Shown here piece after piece: positions 28,960 to 38,000 of a stretch of DNA of 64,000 nt. The stretch lies in assembly GCF_001456355.1 (NCBI RefSeq), contig NZ_CP010271.1, positions 2,976,001-3,040,000 on the forward strand, in the 5' to 3' direction. Position 1 is the first letter of the stretch; each line of letters begins with the position of its first letter. Below the pieces are notes generated by a model, which saw only the letters and a list, made by a program, of their open reading frames with translations, did not search any database and was not told the DNA's origin. The DNA comes from Mycobacteroides saopaulense (GTDB lineage Bacteria; Actinomycetota; Actinomycetes; Mycobacteriales; Mycobacteriaceae). The position numbers and the translations under genes were made by a program.

Positions 28960-29445
28960 CTATTGTGCCTGGCCACGCAGTTTCCCGAGAAGTCGTTCGT
29001 GAACAGAAGGAGGTAGCAACGCCGAGACGTCTCCCCCGTAGGTCGCCACCTCCTTGGCAAGCGACGACGAGACGAACGAGTAGGCGGGTGCCGTAGCGAC
29101 GAAAAACGTGTCGACCCCGGCGATGTGTTTGTTCATCTGTGCCATCTGGAGTTCGTATTCGAAGTCGGTTCCGGTTCGCAGACCCTTGACGATCGCCCCC
29201 AGCCCGCGCTGCCGCACGAAGTCCACCAGCAGGCCCTGCCCCGATTCGACACGCAGGTTGGGCAGGTCGACGGTCGACTCACGGATCATCTCGATGCGCT
29301 CGTCGATGGTGAACATGCCCGCTTTGTTCGGGTTGATCAGAACGGCGACGACAACCTCGTCGAACTGCGCCGCGGCTCGTTCGAACACATCCAAGTGCCC
29401 GAGGGTCACCGGATCGAACGAGCCGGGGCACACGGCTCCGGTCAT
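28960..29445 (-). CDS. coaD: phosphopantetheine adenylyltransferase
   Basis: Penultimate enzyme of coenzyme A synthesis (161 residues), forming dephospho-CoA from phosphopantetheine and ATP. The nucleotidyltransferase motif is in [20 protein letters not shown], and [17 protein letters not shown] and [18 protein letters not shown] are conserved. The start overlaps the stop of the HdeD-like gene (ATGA). It corresponds to Rv2965c. In M. tuberculosis it is separated from the sepIVA homologue by the PDIM/PGL locus, whereas here 106 bp separate the two genes. Confidence 0.97.
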   Translation of the reverse strand: MTGAVCPGSFDPVTLGHLDVFERAAAQFDEVVVAVLINPNKAGMFTIDERIEMIRESTVDLPNLRVESGQGLLVDFVRQRGLGAIVKGLRTGTDFEYELQMAQMNKHIAGVDTFFVATAPAYSFVSSSLAKEVATYGGDVSALLPPSVHERLLGKLRGQAQ

Positions 29446-30002
29446 ACGGCCGATTTGGTGGCCGAGCGAATGCCGATACCGCTACCGATCTGCATCACGC
29501 CGATCACGATAAGCCAGATGCCGACGACAACGGCCAACGTGAAGATCGAGCTGATCGGATACACGATGAGCACGATGCCCGCGATCGTGGAGACGATCCC
29601 ACTGAAGATCTGCCAGCCCCGACCAGGCAACTCCTTGTCACCGACAGCTGTGATGGTGCCCGCGATGCCCTGCGCGATCCAGCCGATGCCGATCCAGATG
29701 GCCAGCAGCAGAATCGAATTCAACTCGTCCTTGAAGCACAGCACGCCGAGGATGAACGAAATCGCACCGGTGAGGAACAACAGCACACGCATTCCTGCCG
29801 ATGACACCGGCAGCGTGAAGGCGAAAACGACCTGGGCCACACCGGAGATCAGGAGATACGCACCGAAAGCGTATGCGGCGACGAGCACGGTGATTTGAGG
29901 CCATATCAAAACCACGGCGCCAACGATTACCGCCAGCACTCCAGATACCAGAGCCGTCTTCCAGAGATGCTTGACGAGGTCCTGCCCGACACTTGTAGTC
30001 AT
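29442..30002 (-). CDS. HdeD-family (DUF308) membrane protein
   Basis: A 186-residue protein with six predicted membrane helices in three repeated pairs, the HdeD/DUF308 layout associated with acid-stress membrane proteins in enterobacteria. The start ATG 30002 ([13 protein letters not shown]) has a TACCCT hexamer seven bases upstream, so it is probably leaderless; a longer frame to 30053 exists. It is translationally coupled to coaD, which is unusual and may simply give coaD a second promoter. The function is unknown. Confidence 0.82.
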   Translation of the reverse strand: MTTSVGQDLVKHLWKTALVSGVLAVIVGAVVLIWPQITVLVAAYAFGAYLLISGVAQVVFAFTLPVSSAGMRVLLFLTGAISFILGVLCFKDELNSILLLAIWIGIGWIAQGIAGTITAVGDKELPGRGWQIFSGIVSTIAGIVLIVYPISSIFTLAVVVGIWLIVIGVMQIGSGIGIRSATKSAV

Positions 30003-30088
30003 GGCACCAAGGGTATTTCCTCGGGAACGCGGATGCTGACTTATGGGCCGCAATGGGCACAGTGCGTTACGCGCTCAACATGGTTCTG

Positions 30089-30559
30089 TTATCTCCTGGC
30101 CGGGCAGGTGAACTCAAGTTCGAAGGTGACCGGTGTGCTCAGGCCGGCCGTCGCGCCACCGGCGATCTTGTAGGACTGCCCGGATCTGCTGACCGACGGC
30201 TTGGTCACACCATTGGCCGAGTGATACATCACCGGCCGGCCGTCGATGATGCCCAGGGTCAGGCTCTCCAGCGTGGGGTTGTCTCCTGCGGAAAGCCGCG
30301 CGGCAATTCCCTCGTCATCGCTACCGATATTCACAAAGGTCATCTCGGCGGCGGTCACACACTCGACCCGATTCTCGACAGGGCGCACGATGCCGTTGAC
30401 AACAACCCGCGGGCCCGCCGCCGGGACATCGCCCGCCGAACTCGACACCGGAGGACTCGTTTGCGCATCATGGCGCAGGCCCCCGCCCGAGGAGCACCCG
30501 ACAAGACAAAGCGCAGCCAGCGCCGCCGCACCAACCACCGCTACACCGCTACACCGCAT
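30089..30559 (-). CDS. LpqH-family (19-kDa-like) lipoprotein
   Basis: Exported lipoprotein of about 156 residues. The signal peptide ends in the lipobox LVGC (LCLVGCSSGGG), followed by a Ser/Ala/Pro-rich linker and a beta-rich domain (VVVNGIVRPVENRVECVTA ... GVTKPSVSRSGQSYKIAG ... FELEFTCPARR) that has the layout and the two disulfide cysteines of mycobacterial LpqH. ATG 30559 is preceded by a G-rich ribosome site (GGAGGGGGAGA); GTG 30565 is an alternative. LpqH proteins are TLR2-active surface antigens in M. tuberculosis. Confidence 0.82.
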   Translation of the reverse strand: MRCSGVAVVGAAALAALCLVGCSSGGGLRHDAQTSPPVSSSAGDVPAAGPRVVVNGIVRPVENRVECVTAAEMTFVNIGSDDEGIAARLSAGDNPTLESLTLGIIDGRPVMYHSANGVTKPSVSRSGQSYKIAGGATAGLSTPVTFELEFTCPARR

Positions 30560-30617
30560 GTTCACTCTCCCCCTCCACGCCGTCCACCTATCAGGTTCAG
30601 ACTATTCGGCCGCCGCG

Positions 30618-31550
30618 CTAGTCCCACCAGAAACTCCACGTTCGGGCATCGCTGATCTGACGGGCATATGCGCTCAGCGTGCCCGCGCCCTGCTCGATGT
30701 TGTCGGGACAGAACCCGTAGTGCTCGTAGCCGACAGCCACCGAAAGATCGGCCCCCGGCGGGCGCGTCACTTCCACGTCGATGGCATCGAAATCCGCCGA
30801 CGTCAGCACCGCGCCAAAGCGGTCCTCCCAGGACCGAAGAACCGACGACAGCTCGGCCTCCGAAATGTCGTAGTTCACCCCGTGGGTCCAGCCCAGGGAG
30901 TTGAGGGCGTCGGCCGGACGCGTGGCGGGCACCAGAATCAGCAGCGAGCCCCGCTGCAGGTGATCGCCGGTCACGGGGAGCGACCGCTGCGGCTGCTGGG
31001 TGCGCTGCTGCAGTGTGATGGGCGCGACCGGCACATCGACGGGGCTCTCGTCATCCGATGAGAGCGCTTCGGTCAAAAAGGATTTCGCGTCCACGGCACC
31101 CACATCCGCCGGTTCGGTGAAGTGTTGCCGATCGCCTGGGTCCGACCACGGTCGACGCAGATCTCCGCTCAGCCCCCGGGAGGCCAACGGCCACAGCCCC
31201 GTTCGATCGAATCGGGCCGCCAGCCGCAGCCACAACGATTGGATGTCGACCACCGCGGCGTTGCTCACCCAGGCCAGTGGACGGCCCGCAGGACTGACGA
31301 TCAGGTGCCCTTCGGGCAGTTTGATGCCGTCCACGTTCCACTTCGCGGCACTCTCGGGGCGCGGCAGCTCACCCGTGCGCTCGGCGTGCACGGGCACCAG
31401 CAGTTCGGCGTAGGCAGGCAGGTCATGAGCCGGTTCGGGATTGCCCGCGATGGGACGCTTGCTCCAGTAGGCCTGGCCGAACAGGAACGTCAGACCGAGC
31501 ACCAAGACCGCAACGATTGCGCTCAGCGATATCCACCCTTTTAACCCCAC
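30618..31550 (-). CDS. membrane-anchored DUF4253 protein
   Basis: A 310-residue protein with one N-terminal membrane helix (SAIVAVLVLGLTFLFGQAYW) and a C-terminal DUF4253 domain (LLILVPATRPADALNSLGW ... DISEAELSSVLRSWEDRFG ... FDAIDVEVTRPP). DUF4253 has no established activity. GTG 31550 has a TAATCT hexamer six bases upstream, indicating a leaderless mRNA. It lies in the accessory block between coaD and rsmD. Confidence 0.8.
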   Translation of the reverse strand: MGLKGWISLSAIVAVLVLGLTFLFGQAYWSKRPIAGNPEPAHDLPAYAELLVPVHAERTGELPRPESAAKWNVDGIKLPEGHLIVSPAGRPLAWVSNAAVVDIQSLWLRLAARFDRTGLWPLASRGLSGDLRRPWSDPGDRQHFTEPADVGAVDAKSFLTEALSSDDESPVDVPVAPITLQQRTQQPQRSLPVTGDHLQRGSLLILVPATRPADALNSLGWTHGVNYDISEAELSSVLRSWEDRFGAVLTSADFDAIDVEVTRPPGADLSVAVGYEHYGFCPDNIEQGAGTLSAYARQISDARTWSFWWD

Positions 31551-31650
31551 CCGAGAAGATTAGCTGAGTATCTAACTTCCGGCCCATCGACTTACAGTGA
31601 AAGCCCCGCCCGGTCGGCAGGAAAGGCGTTAAACCCGCTGCCCAGCAACG

Positions 31651-32763
31651 CTATTGACTGGATACGACGGCCACATTCGTCTCATCTGTTGATGTGTTTT
31701 CTCGCGCGGCGCGGCGGGCCCGGCTCTCCCGAAGTGCTTGCTGCGCGGATTCCAGGGTGATGTTGCGTGGATCGATCCCTTCCCGCTCGAAGCCTCTCGC
31801 CGCAATGGGCAAGTAGAAGCATTTCCGCGGCAGGACGCGCTCGAGGACCGCGTAGACCCGCCGATACATGTCCGTAAATCGGCGCAGCATCTCCTCGTCC
31901 TCGGGCGTCCACTCCACGTTGAACAGCTCCTGCACATGGGGCGGATAACTACTGAGAACGACTTGCCGCCGCCCCACCAGCCAGGGCCACACGAATTTCT
32001 TCATGACCGGAGGCCACCACCGCGGCGCCAGGCGGCGCTCCATGAATTGCTCCAACATGAGCTGCGTCACCTGTGATCTCACCAAATGGTTACGCTCGAT
32101 GTTTTCCAGATACCGCTCGAAATCGTCGTACGTGCCCGGCTGAGCACTATCGTCCACCCCCCAGATGCTGTACCACTCCTTGGATTCCTCGAATATCTGC
32201 TCCTTCACCGCCCGCGGCATGGCCCCATCGAAGTGCAGCCGCTCGGTTACCACCATCAAATGGTGGTAGAAGAAGGTGACATGCGCGAAATAGAAGGTGT
32301 CCGCATTCAAGGCATGAAACGTGCCGTCCTGCAGTGTGCCTTTGACGGACTTGTGCATATTCCGAGTCTTCAACCCGTATTTCTTGGCCTCTTCCGGAGG
32401 GTCGTACACCGAGCCATAAATGTATTCGCGGGACCTCTGACGCCTTTTTTTGTATATCTTGGCGCGCGCCCTGAAGGAGCTGTCACCATTGAAAAGAACA
32501 GAACCCGCGGTCCCTCTCCCCATCTGCGGCCATGCCCCGGCAATGGGACCCAATACCCCGCTGCCGAAATAGATCACGTCAAAGCGACCCCAATATTTCC
32601 AAATCAGGGAATCAGCCGGAATTGGATGCTGACAAAGATCTTTCCGTGACAAACTGTTGTCACCGGTGAATTCCGTGACTCTGACATCCTGGGGAATCAC
32701 CAGCTCCGGATCAAACGTTGTCTGCATGATTTTCTTGAATGCCTTGATGCCCCGCACCACCAC
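31651..32763 (-). CDS. oxygenase MpaB/DUF2236-family protein
   Basis: A 370-residue member of the DUF2236 family, which includes the fungal oxygenase MpaB and bacterial latex-clearing proteins and is expected to bind heme. Conserved features include the His-rich LNADTFYFAHVTFFYHHLM and the C-terminal helical segment. No signal peptide is seen. The 5' half is noticeably poorer in GC than its neighbours (for example 32401-32460 is about 43% GC), suggesting recent acquisition. Two 23-bp direct repeats lie upstream. Confidence 0.75.
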   Translation of the reverse strand: MVVRGIKAFKKIMQTTFDPELVIPQDVRVTEFTGDNSLSRKDLCQHPIPADSLIWKYWGRFDVIYFGSGVLGPIAGAWPQMGRGTAGSVLFNGDSSFRARAKIYKKRRQRSREYIYGSVYDPPEEAKKYGLKTRNMHKSVKGTLQDGTFHALNADTFYFAHVTFFYHHLMVVTERLHFDGAMPRAVKEQIFEESKEWYSIWGVDDSAQPGTYDDFERYLENIERNHLVRSQVTQLMLEQFMERRLAPRWWPPVMKKFVWPWLVGRRQVVLSSYPPHVQELFNVEWTPEDEEMLRRFTDMYRRVYAVLERVLPRKCFYLPIAARGFEREGIDPRNITLESAQQALRESRARRAARENTSTDETNVAVVSSQ

Positions 32764-32851
32764 GTCAAACTCCTCGCGTTTGCCAACACCCGTCGTCTTG
32801 ACTGTGACTCATTTCACATTAAAAGGTGATGATGCTCTCGGTGCCACCCAA

Positions 32852-32910
32852 AATCAAGGGAGGTACGGATGGTTTCGGAGCAGACCGAATCAAGGGAAGT
32901 GCGGATGGTT
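32852..32910. repeat. two 23-bp imperfect direct repeats upstream of the MpaB-family gene
   Basis: Copies at 32852-32874 and 32888-32910 match at 21 of 23 positions (core AATCAAGGG...CGGATGGTT) with a 36-bp period. They lie in the 222-bp spacer between the MpaB-family gene and the Pro/Ala-rich gene, about 90-150 bp upstream of the former. They may be protein-binding sites or a remnant of duplication. Confidence 0.75.
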
Positions 32911-32985
32911 GTTTAGCGGCCCGATGGGGAATCAGAATGGCCCGTGATGGCGCGGGCCGCGCCGCCGCGGTATTACGGCGAGCGA

Positions 32986-33540
32986 CTAATCCCCGGGTTG
33001 ATCAACGGCCGGGGCGCGATCATCCGCCGGCGGAGACGCGGGGCACTTGTCGGTACCGACGGGATGCTGATTCTGCATCGAGGCCAGCGTGCTCTCAGGA
33101 ATCACTCCGGCGAACCTGTCGGTCACGGACCGCAACAAGCCGCCGGACCCACAGATCTCGTTGACCGGTGATACCGGGCTGGTAGGTGAGAGCACAGGAC
33201 CATCGGCCGACAGCGGGCCACCTGCTGCCGTCAGGGGCCCGTTGGCCGAGAGCGGGCCGGTGGGTGACAACAACGGTCCCTCTGCCGACAACGGACCACC
33301 CGGGGCTCCCAGACCCGCAACCGGGGCCGGCAGCCCAGCGGACAACGCGTCGCCGGCCACCGATGGAACGACCGCCGCCTGCGCACCCCCGGGCAGCAGA
33401 TTGGCCACGGGCGATTGCGGCGCCGCGGGTGCCGGTGCGGGCGCTGCCGGTGGATCGCCTTCGTCGGCCATCGCGGGACCCGCGGCGGCTACCGATATCG
33501 CACCGCAGGCAGCGGCCACCAGGAGCGCTCTACACCACAT
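32986..33540 (-). CDS. exported Pro/Ala-rich repeat protein
   Basis: A 184-residue secreted protein of unknown function. The signal peptide ends AAAGPAMA-DEGD. The middle consists of degenerate repeats of the form GPLSA(E/N/D)GPL-L-SPTGP, and the C-terminus contains two cysteines (NEICGSGG and TDKCPASP). Low-complexity repeats of this kind suggest a cell-wall-spanning or surface polypeptide. ATG 33540 starts at the signal peptide; a longer frame upstream overlaps the next gene. A TAGGCT hexamer lies eight bases upstream of the ATG. Confidence 0.65.
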   Translation of the reverse strand: MWCRALLVAAACGAISVAAAGPAMADEGDPPAAPAPAPAAPQSPVANLLPGGAQAAVVPSVAGDALSAGLPAPVAGLGAPGGPLSAEGPLLSPTGPLSANGPLTAAGGPLSADGPVLSPTSPVSPVNEICGSGGLLRSVTDRFAGVIPESTLASMQNQHPVGTDKCPASPPADDRAPAVDQPGD

Positions 33541-33562
33541 GGCCAGCCAGCCTAGGCGCCAT

Positions 33563-34465
33563 TCAGCCAATGTGCTGACCGAACCATGCCGTGAGGCGCT
33601 GCCACGCATCTGCCGCCGCGCCCGGGCTGTAGCGCGGCCCGCTGTCGTTGAAGAAGGCGTGGTCGGCGCCGGGTTCGACAACAACTTCATGTGCCAGCCC
33701 CGCCCGCTGCAACGCCGTGGCTGCCTGATCTTTCGACGAGGTGACTCGTTTATCGAGTTCGCCGTAGAAGGCAAGCACCGCCGCCTTCGATCGGGAGAAA
33801 TCGGGGTTGTCCGGAAGGGGGCCGTAGAACGGGGAGGCCGCCGCGAGCCTCGGCTCCCCCGATGCCAGGAGCTGCCAGACCAGGCCGCCACCGAAGCAGA
33901 ATCCCACGGCGCCGGTAGGCTTCTCGGGTACCCGGCGCGCAATCTCGTCGACGCCGGACTTCAGATCGGCGACAAAGCGTTCCGGCGTGATCTTGCCCAG
34001 TGCAGCGGTCGCCTCGGCCGGGTCCTTGAACGTCGCCGTGCCACCCTCCTCGGACAGCAGGTCGATGGCCAATGACGAATATCCAACGCCCGCAAGGCGT
34101 CCCGCGACAGAACGAACCCAATCGTTCAGACCCTTGTTCTCGTGGATCACCAGCACCGCGCCCCGCGGCTGTGCTGCCGGCGCCCACGCTCCCTGCAATG
34201 TTCCGCGGGGACCGCTCCACGTGATCGGCTCCGTCGCGATCCCCTTGTCCACACCGGGTGGCGGCAGCGTCGAGGTCGGCGTCGAAGCCGGGGCGGGTTT
34301 GTTGTCGACCTTGTCGCGGCGGCCGCAGGCTGCGAGGAGCGCGCCGGCCGCGGTGGTGCCGACGCCCAGCAGCGCCAGTCGGCGCATGGCCTCGCGCCGG
34401 GTCAGCAGTCCCTCGACATGGTCGGTGGCGATCTCTTCGGCGATGTACCGCTGCAGCGGGGTCAT
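33563..34465 (-). CDS. dienelactone hydrolase-family lipoprotein
   Basis: Alpha/beta hydrolase of the dienelactone hydrolase family, about 300 residues, with a twin-arginine-like signal and lipobox (TRREAMRRLALLGVG ... LLAACGRR). The triad is Cys in GAVGFCFGGGLVW, Asp in FYGELDKRV and His in GADHAFFNDSG, all as in the family. It is therefore predicted to be an exported lipoprotein esterase. The start is placed at ATG 34465 (MTPLQRYIAEEI); an upstream extension of 41 residues is less likely. Confidence 0.83.
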   Translation of the reverse strand: MTPLQRYIAEEIATDHVEGLLTRREAMRRLALLGVGTTAAGALLAACGRRDKVDNKPAPASTPTSTLPPPGVDKGIATEPITWSGPRGTLQGAWAPAAQPRGAVLVIHENKGLNDWVRSVAGRLAGVGYSSLAIDLLSEEGGTATFKDPAEATAALGKITPERFVADLKSGVDEIARRVPEKPTGAVGFCFGGGLVWQLLASGEPRLAAASPFYGPLPDNPDFSRSKAAVLAFYGELDKRVTSSKDQAATALQRAGLAHEVVVEPGADHAFFNDSGPRYSPGAAADAWQRLTAWFGQHIG

Positions 34466-34518
34466 GCCGAGCAGTGTGCGCCCGATAGGTAAACGGTGGC
34501 TGTGGATTGCCTGGACGC

Positions 34519-35064
34519 TTACAGGGACCCCAGCTCCAGCCGGGTGCCACCGTACCTCCGGGAAGACACCTCCCAGCCATCCGGCCATACCGCCTCGGGG
34601 CCCGACGCATCGCGCTCCAGCACTACCAGCGCGTCGTCATTGACCCAATGGTCCGTCAGCCGCGACAGCAGAGCCGAAACCTCTTCGGCAGAAACCGAAT
34701 ACGGCGGATCGGCCAGCACAAGGTCGTAGGCGCGATTGGGTGATGTCGACAGGAACGTCGACACCGGAGACTGCCGCAGCTCGGTACCCGGCAGCCCCAC
34801 CGCCGAGATATTGGCCGAGATCACCTTCGACGCCGCTGCGTTCGACTCGACGAACGTCACATGCTCGGCACCGCGCGAGAGCGCCTCCAGCCCCAGTGCA
34901 CCGGAACCGGCGAAGAGATCGAGCACCACGATCCCCTCGAAGTCCAAGCGCGCCTCGAGCATGCTGAACAACGCCTCGCGTACCCGATCCGTCGTGGGAC
35001 GGGTTCCCTTCGGCGGCACCGCGATCCGGCGCCCTCCCGCGGCACCGGCGATGATCCGGGTCAG
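34519..35064 (-). CDS. rsmD: 16S rRNA (guanine966-N2)-methyltransferase RsmD, probable CTG start
   Basis: SAM-dependent methyltransferase acting on 16S rRNA G966 during 30S assembly. Motifs are DLFAGSGALGLEALSRGA (SAM binding) and the catalytic LADPPYSV. The nearest ordinary start (GTG 35019) would remove the conserved basic N-terminus [19 protein letters not shown]. That sequence is intact in frame up to CTG 35064, which overlaps the pyc stop as CTGA; homologues begin MTRII at this point. I therefore annotate the CTG start, giving 181 residues. It corresponds to Rv2966c. Confidence 0.92.
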   Translation of the reverse strand: MTRIIAGAAGGRRIAVPPKGTRPTTDRVREALFSMLEARLDFEGIVVLDLFAGSGALGLEALSRGAEHVTFVESNAAASKVISANISAVGLPGTELRQSPVSTFLSTSPNRAYDLVLADPPYSVSAEEVSALLSRLTDHWVNDDALVVLERDASGPEAVWPDGWEVSSRRYGGTRLELGSL

Positions 35065-38000
35065 CTGATCACCACCAACAGATCTCCACCCTCAACCTGA
35101 GAGGTCTCGGTCAGCGCCACCCGCGCGACGGTGCCCGCCTTGGGCGCGGTGATCGAGGCCTCCATCTTCATGGCCTCGATGGTTCCGATGGTCTCCCCTG
35201 CCGAAACCTCCTGGCCGGAAACCACGTTGAGGGTCACCACACCGGCGAAGGGTGCGGGCACGTGATCGGCGTTCGCCCGGTCGGCCTTCTCCGCACTGGC
35301 CACCGCGCTCTCGATGCTCCTGTCGCGTACCTGCACCGGACGCAGCTGTCCGTTGAGGATGCACATCACCGTGCGCATCCCGTGCTCGTCGGCATCGGAG
35401 ATCGCTTCCAGCCCAATGAGCAGCTCGACACCCTTCTCCAGCTTGACGCGGTGCTCCTCGCCGTACCGCAGACCGTAGAAGAACTGGTTGGCCGAAAGGC
35501 GCGACGTGTCGCCATACTGCTCGCGGTGCGCCAGGAATTCCTTGGTGGGTCCGGGGAACAACAGCCGGTTCAGCGCCGCCCGCCGAGTCGCGCTGTCGCC
35601 GTCGAGCTGAGCCTGGTCCTCGGCGGTGAGCGCAACCTCCGCACGAGCCGGCCCACGTCCTTCGAGCGCACGGGTGCGGAACGGCTCGGGCCAGCCGCCC
35701 GGCGGGTCACCGAGCTCGCCGCGCAGGAATCCGATCACAGACTCCGGAATATCGAAACGTCCCGGGTCCGAGGCGAATTCGTCGGCGCCCACACCGGTAC
35801 CCACCAGTGCCAGCGCGAGATCGCCCACCACCTTCGACGACGGCGTCACCTTGACCAAGCGGCCAAGCATGCGGTCCGCGGCGGCGTAACGCGCCTCGAT
35901 CTCCTCGAACTGATCTCCCAGTCCCAGCGCGATGGCCTGCTGGCGCAGGTTCGACAGCTGGCCACCGGGGATCTCATGCGTGTACACGCGTCCGGTCGGC
36001 GACGGAAGCCCGGATTCGAAGGGGGCGTACACCTTTCGCAGTGCCTCCCAGTATGGCTCCAGGTCGCACACGGCAGTCAGCGACACACCCGTGTCGTATT
36101 CGCTATGTGCGGCCGCGGCCACAATCGCCGACAGCGAGGGCTGGCTGGTGGTGCCGGCCATCGGCGCCGCGGCACCGTCCACCGCGTCGGCGCCGGCCTG
36201 CCAGGCCGCCAGGTAGGTGGCCAACTGTCCACCCGCGGTGTCGTGCGTGTGCACGTGTACTGGCAGATCGAATCGCGAGCGCAGCGCCGTTACCAGAGTT
36301 GCCGCGGCGGGCGGGCGCAGCAGGCCCGCCATGTCCTTGATGGCCAGCACGTGCGCACCCGCGTCGACGATCTGCTCGGCGAGCTTCAGGTAGTAATCGA
36401 GCGTGTAGAGGTTCTCACCGGGGTTGGACAGATCGCCGGTGTAACACATCGCCACCTCGGCCACCGATGTGCCGACCTCACGCACCGCATCGATCGCCGG
36501 ACGCATGGCCTCGATGTTGTTGAGTGCATCGAAGATTCGGTAGATGTCCACACCGGTGGCGGTGGCCTCGCGAATGAACGCCTTGGTCACCGTTTCCGGA
36601 TACGGCGTGTACCCCACTGTGTTCCGTCCGCGCAGCAGCATCTGCAGGCAGATATTCGGGACGGCCTCACGCAGGTCGGCCAGTCGCTCCCACGGATCTT
36701 CCTTCAGGAAGCGAAGTGCCACATCGTATGTCGCACCGCCCCAGGCTTCGATCGAGAGTAGCTCCGGAGTCAACCGCGCCACGTACGGCGCGACCGCCAG
36801 GAGACCGGTGGTGCGCAGCCGGGTGGCCAGCAGCGACTGATGGGCATCACGGAACGTGGTGTCGGTCAGACCGACCGCCTTCTGTTCGCGCAGCGCCTTG
36901 GCGAAACCCTCCGGCCCGAGTTCCAACAACCGCTGACGCGACCCGTTCGGGGGCGGTACCGATAGATCGATGGCAGGCAGCTTGTCGTGCGGGTACACCG
37001 TGGAGGGCTTGGCACCGTGCGGCTTGTTGACGGTGACATCGGCCAGGTAGTTCAGGATCTTCGTGCCACGGTCCGCCGAGGATCGCGCCGTCAGTAGCTG
37101 CGGGCGTTCCTCGATGAACGAGGTGGTGACGTGCCCGGCACGGAAATCCGGGTCGTCCAGAACCGCCTGCAGGAACGGGATATTGGTGGCGACGCCACGG
37201 ATGCGGAACTCGGCGACCGCGCGACGGGCGCGAGCCACCGCGGTCTGGAAGTCTCGCCCACGGCAGGTCAACTTCACCAGCATGGAGTCGAAGTGCGCGC
37301 CTACCTCGGCGCCGAGGGTGGTGCCACCGTCGAGGCGGATGCCCGCACCACCGGGGCTGCGGTACGCGGTGATGCGACCGGTGTCGGGCCGGAAGCCGTT
37401 GGCGGGGTCCTCGGTGGTGATCCGGCATTGCAAGGCCGCGCCGCGCGGCGTGATCGAATCCTGATGCAAGCCAAGATCGTCGAGGGTTTCACCGGAGGCG
37501 ATGCGCAGCTGGCTCGCCACCAGGTCCACATCGGTGATCTCCTCGGTGACGGTGTGCTCCACCTGGATTCGCGGATTCATCTCGATGAAGACATGGTGAC
37601 CGCGCTCGTCGAGCAGGAACTCGACGGTGCCCGCGCAGCTGTAGCCGATGTGGCGGGCGAAGGCGACAGCATCCGAACAGATCTTCTCGCGCAGCTCGGC
37701 GGGAAGGTTGGGCGCGGGGGCCAGTTCGATGACCTTCTGGTGGCGCCGCTGCACGCTACAGTCGCGCTCGTACAGGTGGATGACGTTTCCGGCGGTGTCC
37801 GCGAGGATCTGCACCTCGATATGCCGGGGGTTGATGACGGCCTGCTCCAGGAAGACCGTCGGGTCACCGAACGCCGACTCGGCCTCGCGGCTGGCTGCCT
37901 CGATCGACTCACGCAGCTGCTCGCGCTCGGCGACGCGGCGCATGCCGCGACCGCCGCCACCGGCCACTGCCTTGACGAATACCGGGAACTCCATGGACTC

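Noticed and set aside
35262..36761. 499-codon plus-strand frame opposite pyc
   Set aside because: Shadow of pyruvate carboxylase, which has all three domains on the minus strand.
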